A stretch of 64,000 nt of DNA from Bacteroidota bacterium (GTDB lineage Bacteria; Bacteroidota; Bacteroidia; Chitinophagales; Chitinophagaceae): the NCBI GenBank assembly GCA_023416995.1, contig JAEZGI010000040.1, positions 67,410-131,409 on the forward strand, read 5' to 3'. Position numbers and translations under genes: made by a program. This document shows, piece after piece, positions 53,083 through 62,489 of the stretch (position 1 is the stretch's first letter; every line of letters starts with the position of its first letter). The notes beneath the pieces were generated by a model that did not search any database, was not told where the DNA came from, and worked only from the letters and a program-made list of their open reading frames with translations.

Positions 53083-54357
53083 ATGATCCTGAACAATACA
53101 GCAATAAATGATCTTAATAGCCAGGCAGAAAACAAACATCGGCAACGGTATAATGCGCTTGCAGAAACTATACCTGATGTTGAAGCGATAGTTAGAAAGC
53201 TTGCAGCTTTCCAGGTGGCCATTCCAAGCTGGGCGCTCGGTACAGGCGGAACCCGCTTTGGCCGTTTTTCCGGCGGTGGTGAACCGCGGAGTCTTGAAGA
53301 AAAAATAGCTGACATTGGCGTGCTGCATGCGCTGAACCGCAACAGTGGCGCTATTTCCCTGCATATCCCGTGGGATATTCCCCGCGACGCTTCAGCCATT
53401 CGTAACCTCGCAGCGGAGGCGGGATTGAAGTTTGATGCAATGAACTCAAATACTTTCCAGGATCAAAAAAACCAGGAGCATAGTTATAAATTTGGTTCGC
53501 TGCAACACGTAAACAAAGCCGTTCGTGACCAGGCTGTGGCGCATAACATCGAAGTGATACGTCATGGTGTTGAACTGGGGTCTAAGTCTTTAACTGTATG
53601 GTTGAGTGATGGTTCAAGTTTCCCCGGTCAACTGAATTTCAGGAAGGCATTTGAAAATACCCTGAGCGGGTTACGGGAGATCTATGCAGCTTTGCCTGCC
53701 GACTGGAAAATGTTTGTTGAATACAAAGCATTTGAACCCAACTTCTATTCTACAACGGTGGGAGACTGGGGTCAATCACTTTTATATGCTCAGAAACTTG
53801 GTGAAAAGGCATATACCCTGGTGGATCTCGGACATCATCTACCCAATGCCAACATTGAACAAATAGTATCCTTGTTGCTGATGGAGAAAAAACTGGGTGG
53901 GTTCCATTTCAACGATTCGAAATATGGCGATGATGATCTTACCGTTGGTAGCATCAAACCCTACCAGCTATTCCTGATATTTAATGAACTGGTCGAAGGC
54001 ATGGACAGCCGCAACATGGACCATACTACTGATCTTGGCTGGATGATCGATGCTTCTCACAATGTTAAGGATCCTCTGGAGGATCTGTTACAATCGGTAG
54101 AAGCCATCATGCTTGCGTATGCACAGGCATTGCTTGTTGATCGAAAACAACTCGAAGCCGCGCAGGCAGCTAACGATGTAGCGCTAGCGCAGGAATTGTT
54201 GCAGGATGCGTTCAGAACAGATTTGCGGCCGTTGGTTGCAGAAGCCCGTTTGCAAAACGGTGGAGCCTTACAACCCCTGGAAGCTTTCAGAAAACTAAAA
54301 GTTCGAGAAGCCTTGATTGCCGAACGTGGTAATAAAACCGTGGCCACCGGATTGTAA
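53083..54357 (+). CDS. rhaI: L-rhamnose isomerase (TIM-barrel sugar isomerase)
   Basis: 424 residues from the ATG at 53083; a TTG at 53056 inside the previous gene is unlikely. IPSWALGTGGTRFGRFSGGGEPRSLEEKI at the start and LVDLGHHLPNANIEQIVSLLLMEKKLGGFHFNDSKYGDDDL are typical of the Pseudomonas stutzeri-type L-rhamnose isomerase, with metal ligands in FVEYKAFEP, LGHH and HFNDSKYGDDD. It makes L-rhamnulose from L-rhamnose. The operon context agrees. Confidence 0.9.
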   Translation: MILNNTAINDLNSQAENKHRQRYNALAETIPDVEAIVRKLAAFQVAIPSWALGTGGTRFGRFSGGGEPRSLEEKIADIGVLHALNRNSGAISLHIPWDIPRDASAIRNLAAEAGLKFDAMNSNTFQDQKNQEHSYKFGSLQHVNKAVRDQAVAHNIEVIRHGVELGSKSLTVWLSDGSSFPGQLNFRKAFENTLSGLREIYAALPADWKMFVEYKAFEPNFYSTTVGDWGQSLLYAQKLGEKAYTLVDLGHHLPNANIEQIVSLLLMEKKLGGFHFNDSKYGDDDLTVGSIKPYQLFLIFNELVEGMDSRNMDHTTDLGWMIDASHNVKDPLEDLLQSVEAIMLAYAQALLVDRKQLEAAQAANDVALAQELLQDAFRTDLRPLVAEARLQNGGALQPLEAFRKLKVREALIAERGNKTVATGL

Positions 54358-54396
54358 TCCGGTTATGCCTGCTGGTTATAAAATGTTGTCTTGCCT

Positions 54397-55704
54397 ATGC
54401 ATGCTGAAAAAGTGATTGCGATTTTTGATGTGGGTAAAACCAACAAAAAACTGCTGTTGTTTAATGAGCAATACGCGCTTGTCAGCGAGCACACCGTTCG
54501 CCTGCCGGAAACTGTCGATGAAGATGGTTTTAATTGTGAGGATATACATGGACTCACGGAATGGCTGATCAATTCATTTGAAGATTTATCGTTAAATGAT
54601 AAGGTAAGGCTAACGGCAATAAATTTTTCTGCATATGGCGCCAGCTTTGTGAATATCGATGCCGTCGGTCAACCGCTGACTCCGCTTTATAATTATCTTA
54701 AACCATACCCGGAACTTCTGCAACAGCAGTTATATAACAGGTACGGTGGCGAAGCCCGGTTTTCACTGGTTACTGCATCACCGGCATTGGGAAGTCTCAA
54801 TTCGGGCTTGCAGTTGTACCGTCTTCAGCAAGAGCAGCCAACAGTGTTTGAAAAGATTGCATATAGTTTGCATCTTCCCCAGTACCTGAGTTTAGTGTTA
54901 TCGGGCAGCAGAAATACTGATATCACCAGTATCGGTTGTCATACACAGCTTTGGGATTTTACTACCGATCAATATCATATATGGGTGCAGCAGGAAGGTT
55001 TGCTGCCAAAGTTTGCTCCAATGAAGTCGGGCGATATGCTTGCGGCCAATGCGCCGGGGCGGTTGCCAATCGGTGTAGGTTTGCATGACAGCTCCGCCGC
55101 ATTGATTCCATACCTTCTTCAGTTTAAAGAACCTTTTGTACTGATTTCTACAGGCACCTGGTGTATCAGTATGAACCCTTTCAATGATGATCCGCTCACA
55201 GAAGGTGAGCTAAAACAGGATTGTCTTTGTTACATGACTTATACCGGAAAGCCGGTTAAAGCATCAAGGTTGTTTGCCGGCAATGATCATGAAGCAGGCG
55301 TAAAACGCATCGCGGCTGATTTTAAAACCACAGCGGAACACGTATTAAATGTGCGTTATGAGGAATCAATTGTAAATGCCTGCCGCAGCCTGCATCGTAA
55401 CGGGTCAGTCGGGGTTGGAAATATCTCTGTTGCCTATCACCGCTTGCTCATTGATATCATGGAGCAACAAGTAAAGTCCGTCAAACTTGTATTGGGCAGC
55501 AGGGGTGTGAAGCACATTTTTGTAGATGGCGGTTTTAGTAAAAACGAAATCTACATGCGACTGTTGGCAAAAGCTTTTCCTTTACATATAGTGTCTGCTG
55601 CTTCAGTGCCGCATGCGACTGCAATGGGAGCAGCGCTGGCAATTCATTCTCACTGGAACAGCCTTGCATTACCCCAAAACCTGGTCACCATCAAACAATA
55701 TTAA
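54397..55704 (+). CDS. Rhamnulokinase-like FGGY carbohydrate kinase
   Basis: 435 residues from the ATG at 54397. FGGY-type ASKHA fold: IFDVGKTNKKLLLF near the N-terminus (ATP-binding), LLISTGTWCISMNPF and FVDGGFSKNEIYMRLLAKAFPLHI near the C-terminus. In this operon it should phosphorylate L-rhamnulose to rhamnulose-1-phosphate for the aldolase. It is a divergent form compared with E. coli RhaB, so the substrate rests on neighbours. Confidence 0.85.
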   Translation: MHAEKVIAIFDVGKTNKKLLLFNEQYALVSEHTVRLPETVDEDGFNCEDIHGLTEWLINSFEDLSLNDKVRLTAINFSAYGASFVNIDAVGQPLTPLYNYLKPYPELLQQQLYNRYGGEARFSLVTASPALGSLNSGLQLYRLQQEQPTVFEKIAYSLHLPQYLSLVLSGSRNTDITSIGCHTQLWDFTTDQYHIWVQQEGLLPKFAPMKSGDMLAANAPGRLPIGVGLHDSSAALIPYLLQFKEPFVLISTGTWCISMNPFNDDPLTEGELKQDCLCYMTYTGKPVKASRLFAGNDHEAGVKRIAADFKTTAEHVLNVRYEESIVNACRSLHRNGSVGVGNISVAYHRLLIDIMEQQVKSVKLVLGSRGVKHIFVDGGFSKNEIYMRLLAKAFPLHIVSAASVPHATAMGAALAIHSHWNSLALPQNLVTIKQY

Positions 55705-55734
55705 TTATATTCCGGTTCAATAACGTTTATTGCC

Positions 55735-58458
55735 ATGAGACAAACATTCGCACTGCTGCTTACTTTATTAATGTTTTTTGCCGATGCCTGGGCACAAACC
55801 ACTCTCACGAAACTGCAGGTTGAAAATCTTGAAAATCCGATTGGTATAGATCGTAAAAATCCATCGTTTAGCTGGCAACTGGCGGGTAATACCCGTAATC
55901 TTTTGCAAACGGCTTTTGAAATTCGTGTCGGCAGTGATCCATCATCAATAGCGAAGGGTAAAAATATAATCTGGGGCAGCGGCCGGGTAAACTCGGGGGA
56001 ATCACTGAATAATATGTATGGCGGACCTGCCTTACAATCTGCCAAAAAATATTACTGGCAAGTGCGTGCCTGGGATAATAAGAGCCGCGCAACAGCCTGG
56101 AGTCCTGTGGCCAGTTGGGTTACCGGTCTCTTTAGCCAGGACGACTGGGAAGCAAAATGGATCGGGATCGGTTTCCAGGAAGATTCTATCCAACGCCCCG
56201 GCCAACTTTTCAGGAAAACTTTTTCAACTTCAAAAAAAATCCAATCTGCTACGGCTTTTATTACGGCCCATGGTATGTACGAAGCATTTATAAACGGGCA
56301 GCGGGTCGGTGACTTTTATTTTACACCAGGCTGGACAAGTTACCATAAACGTTTGCAGTACCAGGTTTTCGATGTAACGCCGATGCTTAACCGAAATGAG
56401 AATGTATTTGGCATCAGTGTTGGCAGCGGCTGGTTCCGAACGCCACTTGCATGGCAGAACAACCTAAATCTCTGGGGTAAAGAACTGGCGGTATTGGCAC
56501 AGATCAAAATCGTTTACACAGATGGAACAGTGGAAACTGTTATCACAGACAACTCGTGGAAGTCTTCAACCGGTGCTATCCGTAGTTCAGAATTATATGA
56601 TGGTGAGCGGTACGATGCCAACTATGAAAAGAAGGGCTGGTCGGCAACCGGGTATAATGATGCAGACTGGTCAGGAGTGGTATTGAAAAACCATCCCAAA
56701 AATAATTTACTGGCTATGTATAACGAACCGATCCGTAAAAAGGAACGGTTCAGGGCGGTAAAAGTAATTACCACTCCTAAAGGTGAAAAAGTGATCGACT
56801 TTGGTCAGAACCTTGTCGGTATGGTCGAAGTAAACACAAGTGGTAAAAAAGGCGACAGCATCCGGATTTATCATGCTGAAGTATTAGATAAGGCTGGTAA
56901 TTTTTATACCGAAAACCTGCGGGCGGCCCAACAACTCAATACTTATATTTTCAAAGGCGAAGGGGTTGAACATTTTGAGCCACATTTTACTTTCCAGGGT
57001 TTCCGGTATATCAGGGTAGAAGGTGTTGAAGGTCCGTTGAACCCCGATCATTTTACAGCGGTAGCTATGTATTCGGATATGGCACCTACAGGAAGCTTCT
57101 CTACATCAAATAAATTAATCAACCAACTGCAGCATAATATTCAATGGGGGCAGAAAGGTAATTTCCTTGACGTACCAACGGATTGCCCGCAAAGAGACGA
57201 GCGTCTTGGATGGACAGGTGATGCGCAGGCCTTTGCAAGAACGGCATCATTCAATATGAATGTGTATAATTTCTTTGACAAGTGGATGAAAGATGTTGCT
57301 GCAGATCAGAAAGAAAATGGGAGCGTACCATTTGTTGTTCCGCATGTGCTGGGCTCGGATGCCTTTGGTTCTACTGGTTGGGCCGATGCCGCTACCATCA
57401 TTCCATGGACGATGTACCAGGCATATGGTGATAAACGAATACTTGAGCAACAATACCCAAGTATGGCTGCCTGGGTGGGTTATATGGAAGCGAACAGCAA
57501 GGATAATTTGTGGGCCAAAGGTTTTCATTTTGGCGATTGGTTGTTTTACCGTCCCGATGATGATAACAGCGGCGTTGGCGCCATTACCGATAAGTATATG
57601 ATCGCTCAGTGTTTTTATGCGCATTCGGTACAATTGATGATCAATACAGCGAAAGTGCTCAATAAACCTGGCGATGTAAAAAAATACGAGGCATTGCTGG
57701 ATGCGGTGAAGGCAGCATATGTACGTGAATATATGACACCTAATGGGCGGCTTGTATCATCAACACAAACAGCTTATGTACTTGCTTTGAATTTTGACAT
57801 GCTTCCCGACGACAAACGTCAACAGGCAGCTGAACGTCTTGCGCAAAACATCCAGTCTTATAATAACCATCTCACAACAGGGTTTCTTGGCACTCCTTAT
57901 CTCTGTCATGTTTTATCCCGTTTCGGCTATACCGATGTTGCTTTTAAATTGTTGATGCAGGAAAGCTACCCAAGCTGGTTATATCCTGTAAAACAAGGTG
58001 CAACCACTATCTGGGAAAGATGGGACGGTCAGAAGCCGGATGGTAGTTTCCAGACTCCGGGCATGAATTCTTTCAATCACTACGCGTATGGTGCTATTGG
58101 TGACTGGATGTATAGGGTAGTGGCCGGCCTGGATACTTATGATTCCATGCCCGGTTATAAAAGCATCCGGATCCGCCCGCATATCGGCGGCGGTTTAACA
58201 GATGTATCGGCTGATTATGAAACCCGTTATGGCAAACTTGCTTCACACTGGAAGATCACTGATGGCAGGTTTTCAATGAAGGTGGTGATACCTGCGAATA
58301 CCACCGCCCGGATTTATATCCCGGCACCTGCTGCGGAGTCGGTGACTGAGGGTGGTCGCAAATTAGCTACCGAAGCAGATGTAAAGGTCGTTGGAAAAGA
58401 TGGCACTTATGTGCTTGTGGATGTGGGTTCAGGCAGCTACGAGTTTGCTGTACAGTAA
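55735..58458 (+). CDS. Exported alpha-L-rhamnosidase (GH78)
   Basis: 907 residues with a signal peptide (1-21). An N-terminal Fn3-like domain and the Bac_rhamnosid_N region precede the (alpha/alpha)6 catalytic domain, where DCPQRDERLGWTGDAQ and TTIWERWDGQKPDGS carry the conserved acids of family GH78. The C-terminal part is a beta sandwich. It releases terminal L-rhamnose from glycans, supplying the substrate for the rha genes of the same operon. No TonB/SusCD pair is in the window. Confidence 0.93.
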   Translation: MRQTFALLLTLLMFFADAWAQTTLTKLQVENLENPIGIDRKNPSFSWQLAGNTRNLLQTAFEIRVGSDPSSIAKGKNIIWGSGRVNSGESLNNMYGGPALQSAKKYYWQVRAWDNKSRATAWSPVASWVTGLFSQDDWEAKWIGIGFQEDSIQRPGQLFRKTFSTSKKIQSATAFITAHGMYEAFINGQRVGDFYFTPGWTSYHKRLQYQVFDVTPMLNRNENVFGISVGSGWFRTPLAWQNNLNLWGKELAVLAQIKIVYTDGTVETVITDNSWKSSTGAIRSSELYDGERYDANYEKKGWSATGYNDADWSGVVLKNHPKNNLLAMYNEPIRKKERFRAVKVITTPKGEKVIDFGQNLVGMVEVNTSGKKGDSIRIYHAEVLDKAGNFYTENLRAAQQLNTYIFKGEGVEHFEPHFTFQGFRYIRVEGVEGPLNPDHFTAVAMYSDMAPTGSFSTSNKLINQLQHNIQWGQKGNFLDVPTDCPQRDERLGWTGDAQAFARTASFNMNVYNFFDKWMKDVAADQKENGSVPFVVPHVLGSDAFGSTGWADAATIIPWTMYQAYGDKRILEQQYPSMAAWVGYMEANSKDNLWAKGFHFGDWLFYRPDDDNSGVGAITDKYMIAQCFYAHSVQLMINTAKVLNKPGDVKKYEALLDAVKAAYVREYMTPNGRLVSSTQTAYVLALNFDMLPDDKRQQAAERLAQNIQSYNNHLTTGFLGTPYLCHVLSRFGYTDVAFKLLMQESYPSWLYPVKQGATTIWERWDGQKPDGSFQTPGMNSFNHYAYGAIGDWMYRVVAGLDTYDSMPGYKSIRIRPHIGGGLTDVSADYETRYGKLASHWKITDGRFSMKVVIPANTTARIYIPAPAAESVTEGGRKLATEADVKVVGKDGTYVLVDVGSGSYEFAVQ

Positions 58459-58597
58459 TCAGACAATACTCAGGTGATTATCAGAATAATCCGCAACAGT
58501 CATATGATTATGGGTTTGTGTGCCAGAAATACGAATTCATGCCGGTTGTAAATGAACTGTGGAAATTGGCTGGCACAGTTATCGCAAATAGAAATCT

Positions 58598-59479
58598 ATG
58601 AAAAAGTTGGAAGCTTCACTTGCCCTGAAAGCCACTGCTGTGCTGGGCGAAGGTCCCGTTTGGGATATTGTAAGTAACAGCCTGTACTGGCTCGATATAA
58701 AATCAAATAAATTATTCTGGTGGCACCCTGTTACCTCTGAACAACGCGAATGGAAGTTTGACCAGATGGTGGGTTGTATTGCCTTAACAGCATCTTCAAA
58801 GGTGGTCTGTGCCTTACAACACAAAGTGGTTTTGCTGGACACCGTTACCAGCGAAGTGCTCGATTATGTATTACTGGAACCAGAGTTGCCGGATAACCGT
58901 GCTAACGACGGAAAACCCGATGCAAAAGGAAGATTCTGGATAGGGACGCTGAATATTCCCGGTGAAAAAAATAAAGCCGCCTTATATGTGCTTGGTGAAA
59001 GCAGGCAAATGACTAAGATGGTTGACGGACTAAGCCTGTCTAACGGTCTTGGCTGGTCGCCGGATGGCAGATCAATGTACCTGGTAGATACATTGGAAGA
59101 TCACGTGTTGCAATTTGATTTCAACCTTGAAACGGGTGAGCTTAGCAACCGGCGGGTAATTCTCGACTTTTCTGAGGCCGAGGGTTCACCGGACGGCATG
59201 TGTGTAGACTCGGAAGGGATGTTATGGATCGCATTTTACGGTGGTAAGCGAGTCGGTCGGTTTGATCCTTCAAACGGCGAGCAACTGGCGGAGGTTTCAG
59301 TACCAGCGGTAAATGTTACCTGCTGTGTTTTTGGTGGTGAACAACTCGATACTTTATACATCACTACAGCGAGAGATGGGGTGAGTGAGGAAGAACTGCA
59401 GGAATACCCTTTAACAGGCAGCGTGTTTTGTGTAAAACCGGAGGTTAAAGGTCTGCCAGGTCATTTATTTAAGATCTAG
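58598..59479 (+). CDS. SMP-30/gluconolactonase-family lactonase
   Basis: 293 residues forming a predicted six-bladed beta-propeller. LGEGPVWD, RANDGKPDAKGRFWIGTLN and LSNGLGWSPDGRSMYLVDT contain the metal-binding Glu, Asn and Asp of the SMP-30/lactonase family. It probably opens a sugar lactone. In this place L-rhamnono-lactone or an aldonolactone is a possible substrate, but no rhamnose dehydrogenase gene is present. It lies 139 bp after the GH78 gene and overlaps the convergent lipoprotein gene by 15 bp. Confidence 0.85.
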   Translation: MKKLEASLALKATAVLGEGPVWDIVSNSLYWLDIKSNKLFWWHPVTSEQREWKFDQMVGCIALTASSKVVCALQHKVVLLDTVTSEVLDYVLLEPELPDNRANDGKPDAKGRFWIGTLNIPGEKNKAALYVLGESRQMTKMVDGLSLSNGLGWSPDGRSMYLVDTLEDHVLQFDFNLETGELSNRRVILDFSEAEGSPDGMCVDSEGMLWIAFYGGKRVGRFDPSNGEQLAEVSVPAVNVTCCVFGGEQLDTLYITTARDGVSEEELQEYPLTGSVFCVKPEVKGLPGHLFKI

Positions 59480-60694
59480 CGCACTCAATCGCACCCCTAA
59501 CACTTGCTGCGCAATCGCTTCCAGTTCTTTGAACGGTCCTTCAAAGTGAAAGGTCGTTTGTTTGTAAACCTGTTGTTCGCCGGGCTTCAGTTCCCTGGCC
59601 GGGGAAGACGATTCAATTTCATAAAACGGCCCCATCTGGCTGCCATCAGCCAGGGGCCCATCATTATAGGCGTTCACCGCATCACCTGCATAAGGCTTGT
59701 CCTGCAGGGCCCATTTTGAATTTACATAACTGCCGGAAGGATCAACAGGGAACATGGTAATGGTAAGGATGTTCCTGTCGAAATCAAAGCTGCCTGCAAC
59801 CGGGGCCGCAATTGCTGGTGGAATACCAATCTTACTTCTGAACCTGCCGTCACAGTTTAGCAACAGTAAACTATCGGTGATGATTAAACGTTCTTTCGGA
59901 ACATCACCAAAATAATCGGTAGTTATTTTCTTTGTAGCATCTTTTCCGCCCGTAAATGGTATGATCACTTTTGTATTATCAGAAGGCGTGAGCATGGCCA
60001 GCAGCCAAATAGACAGTAGACCGGTTTTTTTTGTCCACTGCTTCTGACCGGTGTTTGTGATACTGTTTTCGGTGGTATATGCAACGGTAGATACCGCGTC
60101 AGGAACAGTAGTTTTCAACAGGTCAGCGGCTACATCCCGCGAAAGCAGTGTTACACTTCTACGGATATCGATGTCGAAAATGGTTCCGGAATAATTGGGG
60201 ATAGAGGCCGACTGTTTAAACATGGCCGAATTTTTTGCGGATGATTCTAATTGGAAAGCGATGGTATCGATCACCGGAGGAACCTGCCAGTTCTCAAATG
60301 AAAAGGAATCGCCCTTTTTGAAATAAAGTGCATATTGACCACCTTCTGGTCCCAGCCAGAAACGCTCTTCTCCTCCAACAGGGTTGAATTGTTTTTTGAA
60401 ACCTGGTTCCGCGATAAGATCGTAGTTGAGCCAGCCAAAGCTGGTACCACTATCACCACGAGCCGTGGATGTCATCACCCGGCCCTGGTAATCTGCAGAT
60501 ATCAAAATCTTTGATTGACCATCGTCGCCCGACAACTCGATCAGGTTTGCAGTATGCTTTTTAAGAAAGGCAGCATCATAAGCATAACTACCACGAGGGG
60601 AAATAGCCGCCTTATCTGCCGGCTCAGTTTTGCCTGTTGGTTCTGAGCAGGCCGTAAAAGCAAGTACAGAAGCTATGATAACATATCTTCTCAT
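59465..60694 (-). CDS. Lipoprotein of DUF6786-like type
   Basis: 409 residues. MRRYVIIASVLAFTACS gives a lipoprotein signal with Cys at residue 16. The body is predicted to be mostly beta, with GGEERFWLGPEGGQYALYF near 110-130, suggesting a galactose-mutarotase-like super-sandwich, as in DUF6786 proteins of Bacteroidota. A carbohydrate-binding or epimerase role is plausible. It overlaps the upstream dehydratase gene by 4 bp and so shares its transcript. Confidence 0.65.
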   Translation of the reverse strand: MRRYVIIASVLAFTACSEPTGKTEPADKAAISPRGSYAYDAAFLKKHTANLIELSGDDGQSKILISADYQGRVMTSTARGDSGTSFGWLNYDLIAEPGFKKQFNPVGGEERFWLGPEGGQYALYFKKGDSFSFENWQVPPVIDTIAFQLESSAKNSAMFKQSASIPNYSGTIFDIDIRRSVTLLSRDVAADLLKTTVPDAVSTVAYTTENSITNTGQKQWTKKTGLLSIWLLAMLTPSDNTKVIIPFTGGKDATKKITTDYFGDVPKERLIITDSLLLLNCDGRFRSKIGIPPAIAAPVAGSFDFDRNILTITMFPVDPSGSYVNSKWALQDKPYAGDAVNAYNDGPLADGSQMGPFYEIESSSPARELKPGEQQVYKQTTFHFEGPFKELEAIAQQVLGVRLSALDLK

Positions 60695-62346
60695 AATGAG
60701 ATTCCGCGTTTCCAGGGAATAAAATCATCGTGACCCGCAGCAACTGCTTTTGCCGGGATGATGCCACTTGCAACATCGATAACATATTGAAGAATTCTTG
60801 CGCCGGCTTCCTCAATCGTTTCTTTGCCAGCTATTATGTCGCCGGTATCGATGTCTATGATATCTTCCATCTTACGGTACAGGGCCGTGTTGGTGGAGAT
60901 CTTCAGAACAGGTGCTATCGGATTGCCGGTTGGTGTACCAAGACCGGTTGTAAATAACACCACGGTGGCACCTGCGCCAACCTCGGCTGTGGTTGATTCA
61001 ATATCGCCTCCTGGGGTACACAACAACGTTAGTCCCGGCCGGGTAACTTTTTCGGGGTAGTCAAGTACATCGGCCACAGGTGAAGTACCGCCTTTTTTAG
61101 CTGCACCCGCACTTTTGATGGCATCGGTTATCAGGCCGTCTTTAATATTACCAGGCGATGGATTGGCATAGAACCCTGAACCCAGCGCCGTGGCCTTATC
61201 GTTATAAGTTTGCATCAGGTGCATGAAGCGTTCGGCCATTTCTGCTGTGAGACAACGGTCGCTCAGTTCCTGTTCAACTCCGCACAGTTCCGGGAACTCA
61301 GAAAGTATCACTGATCCACCCAATGCAACAAGAAGATCAGAGGTAAATCCTATAGCCGGGTTTGCCGATATACCAGAGAAACCGTCTGAACCACCACACT
61401 CAAGACCGATACATAACTTGCTGAGCGGGGCAGGAGCGCGTTGAGATTGATTGGCAATCACCAGTCCTTCAAAGGTTTTGCTGATAGCCTGTTGCAGCAT
61501 CTTTTTTTCGTTGCCTATCTGTTGTTGTTCGAGGATGTATAATGGCTTGGCAAAGTTTGCATCCCGTTTTGCTATCTCTTCCTGTAATATACTTATCTGT
61601 GCATTCTGGCAACCAAGACTGAGTACTGTTGCACCAGCAACATTAGGATGAGTGATGTAACCGGCCAATAAACCGCATAACGCACGTGCATCGCCCCTGG
61701 TACCACCACAGCCGAGCGTATGATTCAGAAACTTGATGCCATCTACATTAGGAAAAATCTTTTCACGGCGTGGTGCGATCTCTTCAAACAATACTTCAGC
61801 ATTTTCTTCAGTGGCAGTTGAAGTGCCTGAAGCATGATGGGTTATCAGCTTTTCAACATAAGCCTCATATGGAGATTTTGCAGGTGCATAACCAAGAGCT
61901 TTCGAAAAAGCCTCCTGCATGACATCCACGTTTTTGTTTTCACAAAAAACCAGGGGAATAACGATCCAATAATTAGCGGTACCCACTGAGCCATCAGCCC
62001 GGTGATGACCCATAAAGGTTTTGTTCTGCCATGCTGAAACATCGGGCATTTGCCAGCCGGTGTTGCGCTCCCTTAAACGAAAGCTGTCGGAAGCGTGCCG
62101 GATATTTTCTGTTGATATCAAACCACCGCGGGGTATCTCTGTCACTGCTTTGCCAACCAGCACACCAAACATTATTATCTCATCATCTGTTGTGAAATGA
62201 TTCAAAGCGAATTTATGTTTGGCTGGTATATTGTTAATTAATGTTATCTGTTGTCCGTCACATAATACCTCCGTACCTGCTGCAAGATCGGTGAGTGCTA
62301 CTTCTACATTATCGCCCGGATGTATCTTCAAAGTTTTACGTTGCAT
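60691..62346 (-). CDS. UxaA-family altronate/galactarate-type dehydratase
   Basis: 551 residues. The N-terminal about 100 residues match the SAF domain; the rest is the D-galactarate dehydratase/altronate hydrolase core, with LGCGGTRGDARALCGLLAGYITHPN, SLGCQNAQ, CIGLECGGSDGFSGISANPA and VLFTTGLGTPTGNPIAPVLKISTN. Altronate dehydratase makes 2-keto-3-deoxygluconate in galacturonate use; related enzymes act on galactarate or other sugar acids. Substrate not provable here. First gene of a two-gene minus-strand operon. Confidence 0.85.
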   Translation of the reverse strand: MQRKTLKIHPGDNVEVALTDLAAGTEVLCDGQQITLINNIPAKHKFALNHFTTDDEIIMFGVLVGKAVTEIPRGGLISTENIRHASDSFRLRERNTGWQMPDVSAWQNKTFMGHHRADGSVGTANYWIVIPLVFCENKNVDVMQEAFSKALGYAPAKSPYEAYVEKLITHHASGTSTATEENAEVLFEEIAPRREKIFPNVDGIKFLNHTLGCGGTRGDARALCGLLAGYITHPNVAGATVLSLGCQNAQISILQEEIAKRDANFAKPLYILEQQQIGNEKKMLQQAISKTFEGLVIANQSQRAPAPLSKLCIGLECGGSDGFSGISANPAIGFTSDLLVALGGSVILSEFPELCGVEQELSDRCLTAEMAERFMHLMQTYNDKATALGSGFYANPSPGNIKDGLITDAIKSAGAAKKGGTSPVADVLDYPEKVTRPGLTLLCTPGGDIESTTAEVGAGATVVLFTTGLGTPTGNPIAPVLKISTNTALYRKMEDIIDIDTGDIIAGKETIEEAGARILQYVIDVASGIIPAKAVAAGHDDFIPWKRGISL

Positions 62347-62367
62347 GAAAAAGAAATTGTTTTTTAA

Positions 62368-62375
62368 AAACGTTT
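62368..62375. promoter_or_regulatory. Possible LacI-type operator between divergent genes
   Basis: The palindrome AAACGTTT sits in the 143-bp gap between the UxaA-family gene and the divergent esterase gene. Operators of LacI/GalR-family regulators often have such a core, but the flanks are not clearly symmetrical. The gap shows no gene. Confidence 0.25.
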
Positions 62376-62489
62376 GATAAGTTATTTGAAATATGAATAG
62401 TCGTATCTTGGATCGGTTTGTAAATTTACTGTTTCCGTTTCAATAAAAATTTAGCGCTGTTTATCCATTCCAATAAAACCGAACAAATA

